From positions 23,158 to 87,157 of the forward strand of contig JBGANQ010000032.1 in the NCBI GenBank assembly GCA_044222245.1: a stretch of 64,000 nt of DNA. The letters are read 5' to 3'. Positions 8,656-16,532 of the stretch are shown here, piece after piece. The position numbers were made by a program, and so were the translations under genes. Position 1 is the stretch's first letter. Every line of letters begins with the position of its first letter. The DNA is from CALFML01 sp044222245. Lineage in GTDB: Bacteria > Myxococcota_A > Polyangia > Palsa-1104 > JAEUJZ01. The notes beneath the pieces were generated by a model that did no database searches, was not told where the DNA came from, and saw only the letters and a list, made by a program, of their open reading frames with translations.

Positions 8656-10194
8656 CTACTTCGTGACTGGCCTGGCGCGCAGCTCGACCTGCTGGTTTGA
8701 GTCGCAGTGATTCCACTGCTGGTTGAGCACGGAGGCGTCCCGGCTGGACAGCGCGACGTAGCTGCTGATGGTATTTTCATCGTCGCCCAGGAGCGTAGGA
8801 TCGCTGTCCTGGGGCGCCGCCTCCACGACCTGCGCGAGCGCCAGAAGCTCATCGCGCAGCTGCTGGGCGGTCGGTCGCCGCAGCGGATTTCGGGTCAGCG
8901 CCCGCATCACCACCGCCTCCATGGCCGCCGATAGATCGCTGCGGTGCAGGCGCAGGGGGGCGGGCTCGGCGTGCAGATGGTTGTATATGATCTTCAGAAA
9001 AGACTCATTGCGATCGGCGAACGGCACCTGCCCGGCCAGCATCTCATAAAGCATGATTCCTACGCTGTACACATCGGTGCGGCCGTCGTACTCCTTTCCC
9101 TCCAGGCGCTCGGGGGCGATGTACACCGGAGTGCCCACAAGATCATTCTGTCCGGTCACCACCGGCGCGACGCTGGGCGGCTCTGCGCCAAGGAGCTTGG
9201 CGAGTCCGAAGTCCAGCACCTTGACGACCTCGCCACCGGCCCCGCGGTGCAGCATGACGTTCTCTGGTTTTATATCCCGGTGGATGATGCCGGCGGCATG
9301 CGCCGCAACGAGCACATCGCAAAGCGGAATGCCGATCTGCAGGCAGCGGCGGACCGAGAGCTGGCGCTTGCGCACGATCTCGAAGTACAGGGTGTGGCCG
9401 TCTAGGAGCTCCATCACCAGATAGGGGATGCCCTGAGTCGACACTGCCGAGTCGAGCACGGTCACCGCATTTGGATGACTGACCCGGCAGGCGGAGATCC
9501 CTTCGAGCTGGAAGCGTGACAGGGCATCGCTACCGCCGGCCCCCACGGGCGGACGAAACACCTTGAGCGCGACGGCGCGCTCAAGCCCCAGGTGCCTGGC
9601 GCGGTACACGACGCCGAAGCCGCCGCTGCCGATGCGCTCTTCAATCCGGTACTTACCGTCAAGGACCAGGCCCGGCAAGAGCTCGCTCAGGGAGTTGAAC
9701 ACCATCGCGGTCTTACGCTGCGCCGCGACCAGCAGCTCGTTCATGCGCAGGAGCTCTGCCTTGTCACGCTCCAGATCTCTTTGCAGCCGGGCAATCTTGA
9801 GCTGGTGGGCGACCCGCGCCAGCACCTCCGGAGCCTGAAATGGCTTGGTCACATAGTCGGCGCCGCCCGACTCGAACGCCTTGACCTTGTCTCCTGCTTC
9901 GTCCAAGGCGCTCAGGAAGATGATCGGGACCTTGGCGGTGCTGGGCTCGGCCCGCAGGCGGCGGCACAGCGCATAGCCGTCCGTTCCCGGCATCCGGATG
10001 TCGAGCATGATCAGATCGGGCACGCGAAACGCGATCTGCTGCAGCGCATGCTCGGCGCTAAACGCCGTGAGGGGCTGATAGCCGGCCTTGCGCAAAAGGA
10101 TGCTCAGCACCTGGCGATTGACTGCGACATCATCGACGACCAGGATGACCCCCTCAGCAGCGGGTTTGGGCGGCTCTGGACTGCGGTCATCCAT
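8656..10194 (-). CDS. Response-regulator receiver domain fused to a Ser/Thr protein kinase
   Basis: A 512-residue cytoplasmic signalling protein. The receiver domain (about 15-135) has the acid pair D21/D22, phospho-acceptor D65 and K117. A short coiled-coil linker leads to a complete Hanks-type kinase (about 181-450): Gly-rich loop GSGGFGVVY, VALK lysine at 211, HRDIKPEN at 305-312 with catalytic D307, and DFG at 328-330. The tail has no other domain. A phosphorelay signal could therefore gate Ser/Thr phosphorylation. GGGAG precedes the ATG. The receptor and targets cannot be told from this window. Confidence 0.93.
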   Translation of the reverse strand: MDDRSPEPPKPAAEGVILVVDDVAVNRQVLSILLRKAGYQPLTAFSAEHALQQIAFRVPDLIMLDIRMPGTDGYALCRRLRAEPSTAKVPIIFLSALDEAGDKVKAFESGGADYVTKPFQAPEVLARVAHQLKIARLQRDLERDKAELLRMNELLVAAQRKTAMVFNSLSELLPGLVLDGKYRIEERIGSGGFGVVYRARHLGLERAVALKVFRPPVGAGGSDALSRFQLEGISACRVSHPNAVTVLDSAVSTQGIPYLVMELLDGHTLYFEIVRKRQLSVRRCLQIGIPLCDVLVAAHAAGIIHRDIKPENVMLHRGAGGEVVKVLDFGLAKLLGAEPPSVAPVVTGQNDLVGTPVYIAPERLEGKEYDGRTDVYSVGIMLYEMLAGQVPFADRNESFLKIIYNHLHAEPAPLRLHRSDLSAAMEAVVMRALTRNPLRRPTAQQLRDELLALAQVVEAAPQDSDPTLLGDDENTISSYVALSSRDASVLNQQWNHCDSNQQVELRARPVTK

Positions 10195-10602
10195 GGCGGG
10201 CTCCCAAGCTGCGCGCCGCTGCCCGTTCGGCCGGCAGGCGGCGGAGACGGCGGAGGCGGAGGAGACGGCGGAGGAGACGGCGGAGGAGACGGCGGAGGAG
10301 ACGGCGGAGGAGACGGCGGAGGAGACGGCGGCTGCGCCCCCCGCGGACAGAGGTCCGCGCCGGCCTCTCCGACACGGATGGCTGGGCGCGTTCCCGGCAG
10401 AGCTTGGACTGGGCCTTGTGCTTGCTACGCATGCGAGTCCGGATCTATTTTAGCGTGGCGCGACCGCGGCGCGACCGCGTTTTTCCGCAATCTGGCGCCG
10501 CGCCATCGCAGGGCCGTGAATCCCACTTGACAGCACCAGTCGGTCTGCGAAACTAAGCGGGCTCCCCACCTACGGGACACTGAGCAGAGCAGGTACGGAC
10601 CG
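10195..10602. other. Divergent intergenic region with a 12-bp tandem repeat
   Basis: About 408 bases between the kinase and Rieske oxygenase genes, which are transcribed away from each other. It holds the GGAGGAGACGGC array (annotated separately) and two direct copies of GCGACCGCG followed by a T run near 10460-10487. Both flanking promoters must lie here. I could not pick a convincing -35/-10 pair. Confidence 0.5.
10258..10329. repeat. Six perfect tandem copies of a 12-bp unit
   Basis: The unit GGAGGAGACGGC is repeated six times without a mismatch, with a degenerate lead-in at about 10240-10257. One strand is almost pure purine/G-rich. It lies upstream of both divergent genes and outside both coding regions. 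Copy number could vary by slippage. Confidence 0.9.
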
Positions 10603-11784
10603 ATGTTCAAGAATTTCTGGTGGCCACTGGAGTTTAGCCACGCGGTGGCGACCACGCCTAGACGCGTGCAGGCGCTCGGTCAGACCTTCGCGATCTACCG
10701 CCAGGCCAGCGGCCAGGCCGTGGTGATGAGCGACGTCTGCGTGCACCGCGGCGGCTCGCTGTCCGGCGGCTGGGTAGCCGGCAGCTGCATCGTCTGTCCC
10801 TATCACGGCTGGGAATTCCAACCCGACGGCGCGTGCACGCGGATTCCCGCCAACCTCGCCGGGGTGCCGGTGCCCAAAAAGGCGCGCGTCGATTCCTATC
10901 CGACCCAGGAGAAGTACGGCTGGATCTGGGCCTACCTTGGAGACCTTCCCCCGGCCGAGCGCCCGCCGCTGCCGGTGCTGCCGCACTCCGACGATAGGAA
11001 CCTCAAGCCGATCTACGGCGACTTTCACTGGAACGCCAACTATGAGCGCGTGGTGGAGAACGGCCTGGACATCGCCCACGCCCCCTTTGTCCACCGCACC
11101 ACATTCGGCAATCCCGATGAGCCCGAGGTGCAGGACTTCGCGGTAGAGCCGCTGGGCGACTGGGGGGCGAGCGCCACCGTCACCCTGAAAGCTCCGGCGC
11201 CCCGCGGTCTGTGGGGACTGATGAGTCGCAAGGATCGACCGGGGGTGACGACCACCACCGGCTTCATCCTGCCGTGTATCACGTTTCTGGAGGTCAGACT
11301 GCCGATCGGGCGGCTGGTCCTGTGGGACGCCAACATTCCAATAGACGATCATACGACTGTCACCAAGTGGATCAGCATGCGCTCCTTTTTCCGCGGCAAC
11401 TGGGCGGATGCGGATGCGCGGCGGCGGGTGCTGCAGATCTTCGAGCAGGACAAGCCGATCGTCGAAGCGCAGCGGCCGGTGCTGGTGCCGCTGGAGCTTG
11501 GGGCAGAGCTTTCGGTCAAGAGCGACGCGCTGCAGATCACCTATCGCCGGCTGCGCAAAAGAGCGATCGAGAACGGCTGGGCGATCGACCGAAAGCGCCT
11601 GCAGTCCGAGCTCGCGCGACAGGGCGTTACGGTGATTCCTTCGCCGGCCCGCCGCGCCCATCCCGAGCTGGAGCGCGCCTGGGTTCACCACGAGGTCCCG
11701 ATTCTGCAAAGCGACCCGGAGCGCGCGAAAGAATCAGCTAAAGAATCGGCCGCAAAAACTGCCCCAGAGACCGCAGAGACTTAG
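10603..11784 (+). CDS. Rieske non-haem iron oxygenase, large subunit
   Basis: A 393-residue aromatic-ring-hydroxylating or demethylating type oxygenase. The N-terminal [2Fe-2S] Rieske site is complete (C46, H48, C65, H68: CVH and CPYH). The catalytic iron site follows in the helix with N153, D156, H159 and H164. The overall length and motif spacing match the pheophorbide-a-oxygenase/vanillate-demethylase-like group. A reductase partner gene is not adjacent. The tail (after residue 378) is a Lys/Glu/Ala/Thr repeat-like extension of no known function. The substrate is unknown. Confidence 0.9.
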   Translation: MFKNFWWPLEFSHAVATTPRRVQALGQTFAIYRQASGQAVVMSDVCVHRGGSLSGGWVAGSCIVCPYHGWEFQPDGACTRIPANLAGVPVPKKARVDSYPTQEKYGWIWAYLGDLPPAERPPLPVLPHSDDRNLKPIYGDFHWNANYERVVENGLDIAHAPFVHRTTFGNPDEPEVQDFAVEPLGDWGASATVTLKAPAPRGLWGLMSRKDRPGVTTTTGFILPCITFLEVRLPIGRLVLWDANIPIDDHTTVTKWISMRSFFRGNWADADARRRVLQIFEQDKPIVEAQRPVLVPLELGAELSVKSDALQITYRRLRKRAIENGWAIDRKRLQSELARQGVTVIPSPARRAHPELERAWVHHEVPILQSDPERAKESAKESAAKTAPETAET

Positions 11785-11904
11785 GAGAAACATCCAAGAG
11801 GCTTCCGCAAGCCGCCGCAGTCCAGAGATCTGGCCGGGCGAGCGACGCAGCTCTGTTTTGTTGACGCTTCCCTTGTGTCACGGACCCGTACTAGGCTGCC
11901 GCGC

Positions 11905-12333
11905 ATGGAACGTCGCCTGAATATCATCACCCTCGGAGTAGCCGACCTCGACCGCTCGCTGCACTTCTATCGTGACGGACTCGGCTGGAAGCCTTCTTCA
12001 ATCAGCAATGAGCACATCGCATTTTTTCAGCTGGGCGCAGTGCTGCTGGCCCTGTACCCGCGCGCCAGCCTGGCCGCCGATGCGCAGCTGCCGGCGGCCG
12101 GCAGCGGCTTTGCCGGGTTCACCCTGGCGCAGAACGTCGCCACTCGCCAGGCAGTAGATGAGGCGCTCGGCTGCGCCCTGGCGGCCGGGGGGACGATCCT
12201 CAAGCAGGCGCAGGAGGTCTTCTGGGGCGGCTACTCGGGCTACTTCGCCGACCCCGATGGCTTCGCCTGGGAGGTCGCGTGGAATCCCCACTTTACGCTC
12301 ACCACGAGCGGGCTGGTCGAGCTCCCTGAGTAG
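11905..12333 (+). CDS. VOC (glyoxalase/bleomycin-resistance fold) protein
   Basis: A 142-residue single-module protein of the vicinal-oxygen-chelate superfamily: LNIITLGVADLDRSLHFYRDGLGW at the start and the closing SGYFADPDGFAWEVAWNP, with a metal-ligand-like Glu in the last strand. The ATG at 11905 puts the first strand at the N-terminus as in the family; an in-frame GTG at 11875 adds an Arg-rich piece without homology. The function within this very broad family cannot be told. Confidence 0.85.
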   Translation: MERRLNIITLGVADLDRSLHFYRDGLGWKPSSISNEHIAFFQLGAVLLALYPRASLAADAQLPAAGSGFAGFTLAQNVATRQAVDEALGCALAAGGTILKQAQEVFWGGYSGYFADPDGFAWEVAWNPHFTLTTSGLVELPE

Positions 12334-12375
12334 CCGCGCCCGGCCACCGGCTCGGCCTCCCGCCGAGTCTCCAGT

Positions 12376-13089
12376 TTAATCAGCGGCGGCGCGCTTGTGG
12401 GCGCGGACGGTGACGCCGCCGCGCTGCTCGGCCTCGGTGAAATCGTCGCCGTCCTTCCACTCCCAGGGCAGCGCCGCGACGCGCGGCAGGTAGTGGCGGA
12501 CGATGCGCGCGGTGAGCCCGCCCAGGTACTTGGTGCCAAAGCCGAACACGGCGCCGAACCAGCCGTCCATGCGGTCGTGGCGGGCGCAGACCTGATCGAT
12601 GGTGAAGCCGGCGGCGCTCACCCGCTCGCGCAGCTCGCTGCCGCGGTAGCGGCGCTCGTGGCCGACTACTTTGTCGTAGTAGGTCCAGTACTGCGGGTTG
12701 ACTGGACAGGAGAAGAACAGCGTCCCGCCGGGCGCCAGCACCCGCGCCACCTCGCGCAGGAAGCCGGCGTCATCCTCCAGGTGCTCGAGCACCTCGAACA
12801 GGCAGACCAGCTCAAAGCTCGCATCGGGGAACGGCAGCGGCGTGGTCGCCCGCGCGCACAGCCCGCCGTGCTCGCGCAGCGCCCCCAGGGCGACCCGCGA
12901 CAGATCGACGAAGTGGGTGCCGGGGATCGGGACGTGGGGGAACTTGCCGGGTCCGATCTCCAGGGTGCGACCGGGCTTGTAGAAGGGGGCGATGGCGGAC
13001 CACGACGACCAGCCGTCGTGCGGAAAGAGCTCGTAGCGGCTCCACATGTCTTCGTAGATGGCGTGGTTGCGCTCGGCGGCGGTGTTCAT
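12376..13089 (-). CDS. Class I SAM-dependent methyltransferase
   Basis: A 237-residue enzyme with motif I LEIGPGKFPH, the acidic end of strand 2 (FVDLS), motif II FELVCLFEVLEHLEDD and motif III LAPGGTLFFSCP, as in UbiE/COQ5-like and other small-molecule methyltransferases. The ATG at 13089 is preferred to a TTG at 13110 because the extra residues are unlike the family. It diverges from the next gene; the shared spacer holds an AT-rich palindrome. The substrate is unknown. Confidence 0.88.
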   Translation of the reverse strand: MNTAAERNHAIYEDMWSRYELFPHDGWSSWSAIAPFYKPGRTLEIGPGKFPHVPIPGTHFVDLSRVALGALREHGGLCARATTPLPFPDASFELVCLFEVLEHLEDDAGFLREVARVLAPGGTLFFSCPVNPQYWTYYDKVVGHERRYRGSELRERVSAAGFTIDQVCARHDRMDGWFGAVFGFGTKYLGGLTARIVRHYLPRVAALPWEWKDGDDFTEAEQRGGVTVRAHKRAAAD

Positions 13090-13181
13090 GGCGGCGACCG
13101 TAGAACGCAACCGCGCGCGGGCGCAAGGTGGAAGGCGCGCCGGCCGAGTGACGCCATTTTCCTCTTGCCACTGCGGGTCAA

Positions 13182-13204
13182 TTGATTTTGAATTTCAAAA
13201 TCAA
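13182..13204. promoter_or_regulatory. Perfect AT-rich inverted repeat, likely operator
   Basis: Arms TTGATTTTGAA and TTCAAAATCAA are exact complements around a single T. It lies 16 bases before the start of the membrane methyltransferase gene and about 90 bases upstream of the divergent methyltransferase. An AT-rich block of this kind is unusual in this very GC-rich sequence and fits a repressor site; the binding protein is unknown. Confidence 0.6.
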
Positions 13205-13220
13205 ATCATCCGAGGCTCCC

Positions 13221-13847
13221 ATGATTACCGCGCTCGCTCGCTTTGGACCGCTTGTCGGAATCTCCCTGTTCTTCGCCATCGGCCTGGGCTGGCGCAGCTG
13301 GCTGCAGCGGCGCCGCTATGGCCAAAGTGGCGTGATCCTGTTTCGCCAACCCGGCCTGTGGGGCCGCTCGCGCGATGCGCTGCTCTTGGTGGCGCCCGGG
13401 CTCCTGTGGCTGCTGACGCTCGGGCAGGCCCTCTGGCCGGGGCGCCTGGGGCTCGGGCGGCTGGCGGGCCTGGAGTCGGATGCGGCGACGGTGGCGGGGG
13501 CCTGCCTGCTCGCGGCGGGGGTCTTTTTCATGACCGCGGCGCAGCTGCAGATGGGGAAATCCTGGCGCATCGGCATCGAAGAGGCGGCGCGGCCGGGGCT
13601 TGTGACCTGGGGGCTTTACCGCTTCTGCCGCAACCCGATCTTCGCAGCGATGCTCATCGCGCTCGGCGGGCTTGCGCTGCTCATGCCGAGCCTGCTCACG
13701 CTGCTCCTGTGGGTCGGCACCTACGTCGGCATCCGCCGCCAGGTCGCCGAGGAGGAGCGCTACCTGCGGCGCGCCTACGGGGCCGAGTACCAGGGCTACG
13801 CGGCGCGCGTCGGACGGTTCACCCCGTGGCTCGGCCGGCGGGTCTAG
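13221..13847 (+). CDS. Membrane isoprenylcysteine-methyltransferase-like (ICMT/PEMT) protein
   Basis: A 208-residue protein with about five membrane helices and the C-terminal signature of the ICMT/phospholipid methyltransferase group: GLYRFCRNPIFAAMLI, then EEERYLRRAYGAEYQGYAARVGRF. That RNP...EE pattern binds S-adenosylmethionine at the membrane surface. I use the ATG at 13221, which has a GAGG site upstream. The substrate may be a lipid or isoprenoid. A perfect palindrome just upstream suggests repressor control. Confidence 0.85.
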   Translation: MITALARFGPLVGISLFFAIGLGWRSWLQRRRYGQSGVILFRQPGLWGRSRDALLLVAPGLLWLLTLGQALWPGRLGLGRLAGLESDAATVAGACLLAAGVFFMTAAQLQMGKSWRIGIEEAARPGLVTWGLYRFCRNPIFAAMLIALGGLALLMPSLLTLLLWVGTYVGIRRQVAEEERYLRRAYGAEYQGYAARVGRFTPWLGRRV

Positions 13848-13907
13848 TCGCGCCGGCAGCAGAGCCGTCTCTGACCGCCGCCGCCGGCAGTGCGCTTGGG
13901 AGCGGGG

Positions 13908-15341
13908 TCAGTCCGCTTCAATCAGGCGCAGGGCCTGGAACCCGAGCTCGCCGGTCGCGCCGCCTTCGCGCAGGGCCGCGGCGGCGCGCCGGACCCGCTC
14001 GCGGCAGATCTGGGCGACATCGGTGAAGCCGCAGCGCGCCGCCACCGAGCCCGCGGTCACCGGCTCTGCCGACTGCACGCACAGAAAGCGCCGCCGCCCG
14101 CCGTCCACCGCATTCTGGGCGAGCACGGCGTGAGCGGTGGTGCCCGAGCCGGCGAAGAAGTCCATCACCAGATCCTCGCCGGCGCTGCCCAGCTGGACCA
14201 GCCGCTGCATGAGCCCCAGGGGCTTGACCGGATCGAAGACCGCCTCGCCAAGCAGCGCCCGCAGCTCGCGGCGGCCGTGCTCGTAGTTCACCGCCGCGTC
14301 GGCCCACAGCGAGCGGTGCTTGCGCGCGGTGCCGCTGCCCAGGTAGTCCTTCTGAAAGACATCCCACTGCTGCCGGCCGCGCACCACCCGGGCGGTGAGC
14401 AGCGCCTTGTCGGCGCGGACCTTGTCGGCGCTCCACCGCCACACCCCAGGCTCGCCGGTGGACAGCTGGGGCCACACCGCGACCCAGCCGGGCTGCGCGG
14501 TGACCTCGACCGCCTGGGTCTGCGGGTCGCAGTAAAGCGGGTAGTGCAGGGTCGGCCGCTCGCTGCGCCGCGAGAAGGCGCCGCGCTTGCGCAGCCCGAG
14601 CAGGCGGTAGGCGCCGTGCTCATCGCGCAGCCCGTAGCCGCGCCGCTGCTCGGCGGTGAGCGGGGCGGGGTGGATCACCGCGTGGTCGATGTCGCGGGCG
14701 TAGATGTGGACCAGCTCATGGCTGGTGGCGATAAAGGGGGCGAGGTGACGGCCGCGGGGGTTGCTCTGGATGGCGAGCGTGCCGACGCGGCAGCGCAGGC
14801 CGAACAGCTCGTCCAGGAGCAGGGTCAGGTTGGCATTTTCGTGATCGTCGATCGAGACCACCAGCACCCCGTCGGGGCGCAAGAGCTGCCGCGCCAGCTG
14901 AAGCCGCGGGTACATCATCGCCAGCCACGGCGAGTGAAAGCGCCCGTCCAGCTCGCAGGCGGGCTGAAGCTCGCGGTCGCGGCCGGCGTAGCGAGCGGTC
15001 TGCGCGGTCTTGCGCAGGTAGGCGCGCAGGCCGGCGTGGAACTTGTCGCGGAACAGGAAGTCGTTGCCCGTGTTGTAGGGCGGATCGATGTAGATGAGCT
15101 TTACCTGCCCGGCGAGGCGCTCGCGCACAAGGCGCAGCACCGCAAGGTTGTCGCCCTCGATGATCTGGTTTGGCGCGGCGCTGTCGGAGGACTCGCCAGC
15201 GATCTCGACCAGCCGGCCTTTGGGCGGTGCTGCCGCCTCGCGCTCGGCCTCAGCACGGCCGACGAAGGACAGCCCGTAGCGCTCGGGCGCGGGGCCAGGG
15301 GGCCCCGGGTCGGCGGCGCGGGGGCGCTTGCGCGGTGCCAT
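13908..15341 (-). CDS. Adenine-specific DNA methyltransferase, type III Mod-like (orphan)
   Basis: A 477-residue beta-class N6-adenine methyltransferase. DPPY at 86-89 (KLIYIDPPYNTGNDF) precedes the SAM-binding DFFAGSGTTAHAV near residue 410, with a variable target-recognition region between, as in Mod/EcoP15-like enzymes. The ATG at 15341 follows a shadow-like Ser/Arg-rich stretch. No restriction (Res) or other helicase/nuclease gene is adjacent, so it is an orphan methylase or epigenetic regulator, or a remnant of a restriction-modification system. Confidence 0.88.
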   Translation of the reverse strand: MAPRKRPRAADPGPPGPAPERYGLSFVGRAEAEREAAAPPKGRLVEIAGESSDSAAPNQIIEGDNLAVLRLVRERLAGQVKLIYIDPPYNTGNDFLFRDKFHAGLRAYLRKTAQTARYAGRDRELQPACELDGRFHSPWLAMMYPRLQLARQLLRPDGVLVVSIDDHENANLTLLLDELFGLRCRVGTLAIQSNPRGRHLAPFIATSHELVHIYARDIDHAVIHPAPLTAEQRRGYGLRDEHGAYRLLGLRKRGAFSRRSERPTLHYPLYCDPQTQAVEVTAQPGWVAVWPQLSTGEPGVWRWSADKVRADKALLTARVVRGRQQWDVFQKDYLGSGTARKHRSLWADAAVNYEHGRRELRALLGEAVFDPVKPLGLMQRLVQLGSAGEDLVMDFFAGSGTTAHAVLAQNAVDGGRRRFLCVQSAEPVTAGSVAARCGFTDVAQICRERVRRAAAALREGGATGELGFQALRLIEAD

Positions 15342-15351
15342 GCGAGCGACG

Positions 15352-16311
15352 CTAGGGCTTGCCCGGCACCTGCAGCTGGATCTGGTAGATGCTGGTCCGG
15401 GCGCTGATGAACAGGGTGCGGCGATCGGCGCCGCCGAAGCCGAGGTTCGAAGGCGCCTCGGGGACGACCAGCGAGCCGCGCTGGGTGCCGTCCGGCTTGA
15501 AGATGCGGATGCCGGCGGTAGTGGCGACATAGACGTTGCCCGCGTCGTCCACCGCGAGGCCGTCGCACGAGCCCAGGCCCTGGGCGAAATCGCTGCGCGT
15601 GCCGAGCGAGCCGTCGGTATTTACCGGAAACTTGTAGACCTTGCCATCGGTCGCCGCGGCTACGTACAGGGTCTTCTCGTCTATCGACAGGGCGATGCCA
15701 TCGGGGAACTTCATCGTCTGGTCGAGCAGCACCGCCGTGGTGCCGCCGGGCGCGATGCGGTATAGCCCCTCGAACGCCAGCTGCTGCGGCTGCGGGTCGG
15801 TAAAATAGATCGTCCCATCGCTGCGCACGGTCACATCGTTGGGGCCGTTGAGCGCCTTGCCCATGTACATGGAGACGATGGGCGTATAGGTGCCCGCCTG
15901 ATCGCGGCGGCTGACCCGCTGCGTGGTGATCTCGCAGACCACCAGGTTGCCCTGCGGATCCAGGGCCAGGCCGTTGGTGCCGCTGCTGGTCATCCGGTAG
16001 GGAGCCAGCGTCGAGGGGGGGGTAAACTGGTAGACGAGGTTGTTCGGGGTATCAGAGAACAGCAGCACGCCGTCCTTGGCAACCCACTGCGGACTCTGGG
16101 TAAACTGAAAGTTGACGCCGGTGTTCAGCTTGGTCACCTGGGCGTTTGGCGGGAGCGGGTCGATGGCGGTCAGGTCGGTCATGTCCGGCGGCCGGCTGCT
16201 CAGGTCACGCCCGCCGCTGAGGTCGGCGAGCGGACCGACCGGGCCGTCCGGGCAGCCGGCTACCGTGATCACCAGCGCTGCGCAGAGCGCGACTGAAATC
16301 TGACGCTTCAT
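15352..16311 (-). CDS. SMP-30/gluconolactonase-like beta-propeller lipoprotein
   Basis: A 319-residue lipoprotein: signal peptide with lipobox VAGC at about residue 20, then a six-bladed propeller of the SMP-30/gluconolactonase type (GLALDPQGNLVVCE, NDVTVRSDGTIYFTDP, PDGIALSIDEKTLYVA, CDGLAVDDAGNVYVATTAG). The NDV...D and PDGIA segments correspond to the calcium-ligand positions of that family. The ATG at 16311 has GGAGGA directly upstream. It lies 10 bases before the methyltransferase gene on the same strand, so the two may be co-transcribed. It probably hydrolyses a lactone or acts as a sugar-acid enzyme in the periplasm. Confidence 0.85.
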   Translation of the reverse strand: MKRQISVALCAALVITVAGCPDGPVGPLADLSGGRDLSSRPPDMTDLTAIDPLPPNAQVTKLNTGVNFQFTQSPQWVAKDGVLLFSDTPNNLVYQFTPPSTLAPYRMTSSGTNGLALDPQGNLVVCEITTQRVSRRDQAGTYTPIVSMYMGKALNGPNDVTVRSDGTIYFTDPQPQQLAFEGLYRIAPGGTTAVLLDQTMKFPDGIALSIDEKTLYVAAATDGKVYKFPVNTDGSLGTRSDFAQGLGSCDGLAVDDAGNVYVATTAGIRIFKPDGTQRGSLVVPEAPSNLGFGGADRRTLFISARTSIYQIQLQVPGKP

Positions 16312-16495
16312 CCAGTTCCTCCGATCCTTCGCAAGGGTCATAAAGTGTTGTAAGCCCCAGGTAAGCCAAGCCTGTATGCACATCGTAGCGTAGCCAAGCC
16401 TGGCGATGGGCGCCACAGGCGCCGGGTCCCGATTTTTTCCACCCGGCTTCTTGCAACCGCCGCGACCGGCACCCTCCCGGCCCCGGTTCGGCTCT

Positions 16496-16517
16496 GGTAA
16501 AGTAGGCAACCTTTACC
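16496..16517. promoter_or_regulatory. Inverted repeat just upstream of the aldehyde dehydrogenase ribosome site
   Basis: Arms GGTAAAG and CTTTACC are exact complements around eight bases. The repeat ends three bases before AGGAGG. It could be an operator or an RNA hairpin that limits access to the ribosome site. Confidence 0.5.
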
Positions 16518-16532
16518 CCAAGGAGGCACCTC

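Noticed and set aside
10088..10453. Plus-strand frame with repeated EETA encoded by the 12-bp array
   Set aside because: It overlaps the kinase gene on the other strand, has no ribosome site and is just the translation of a tandem repeat.
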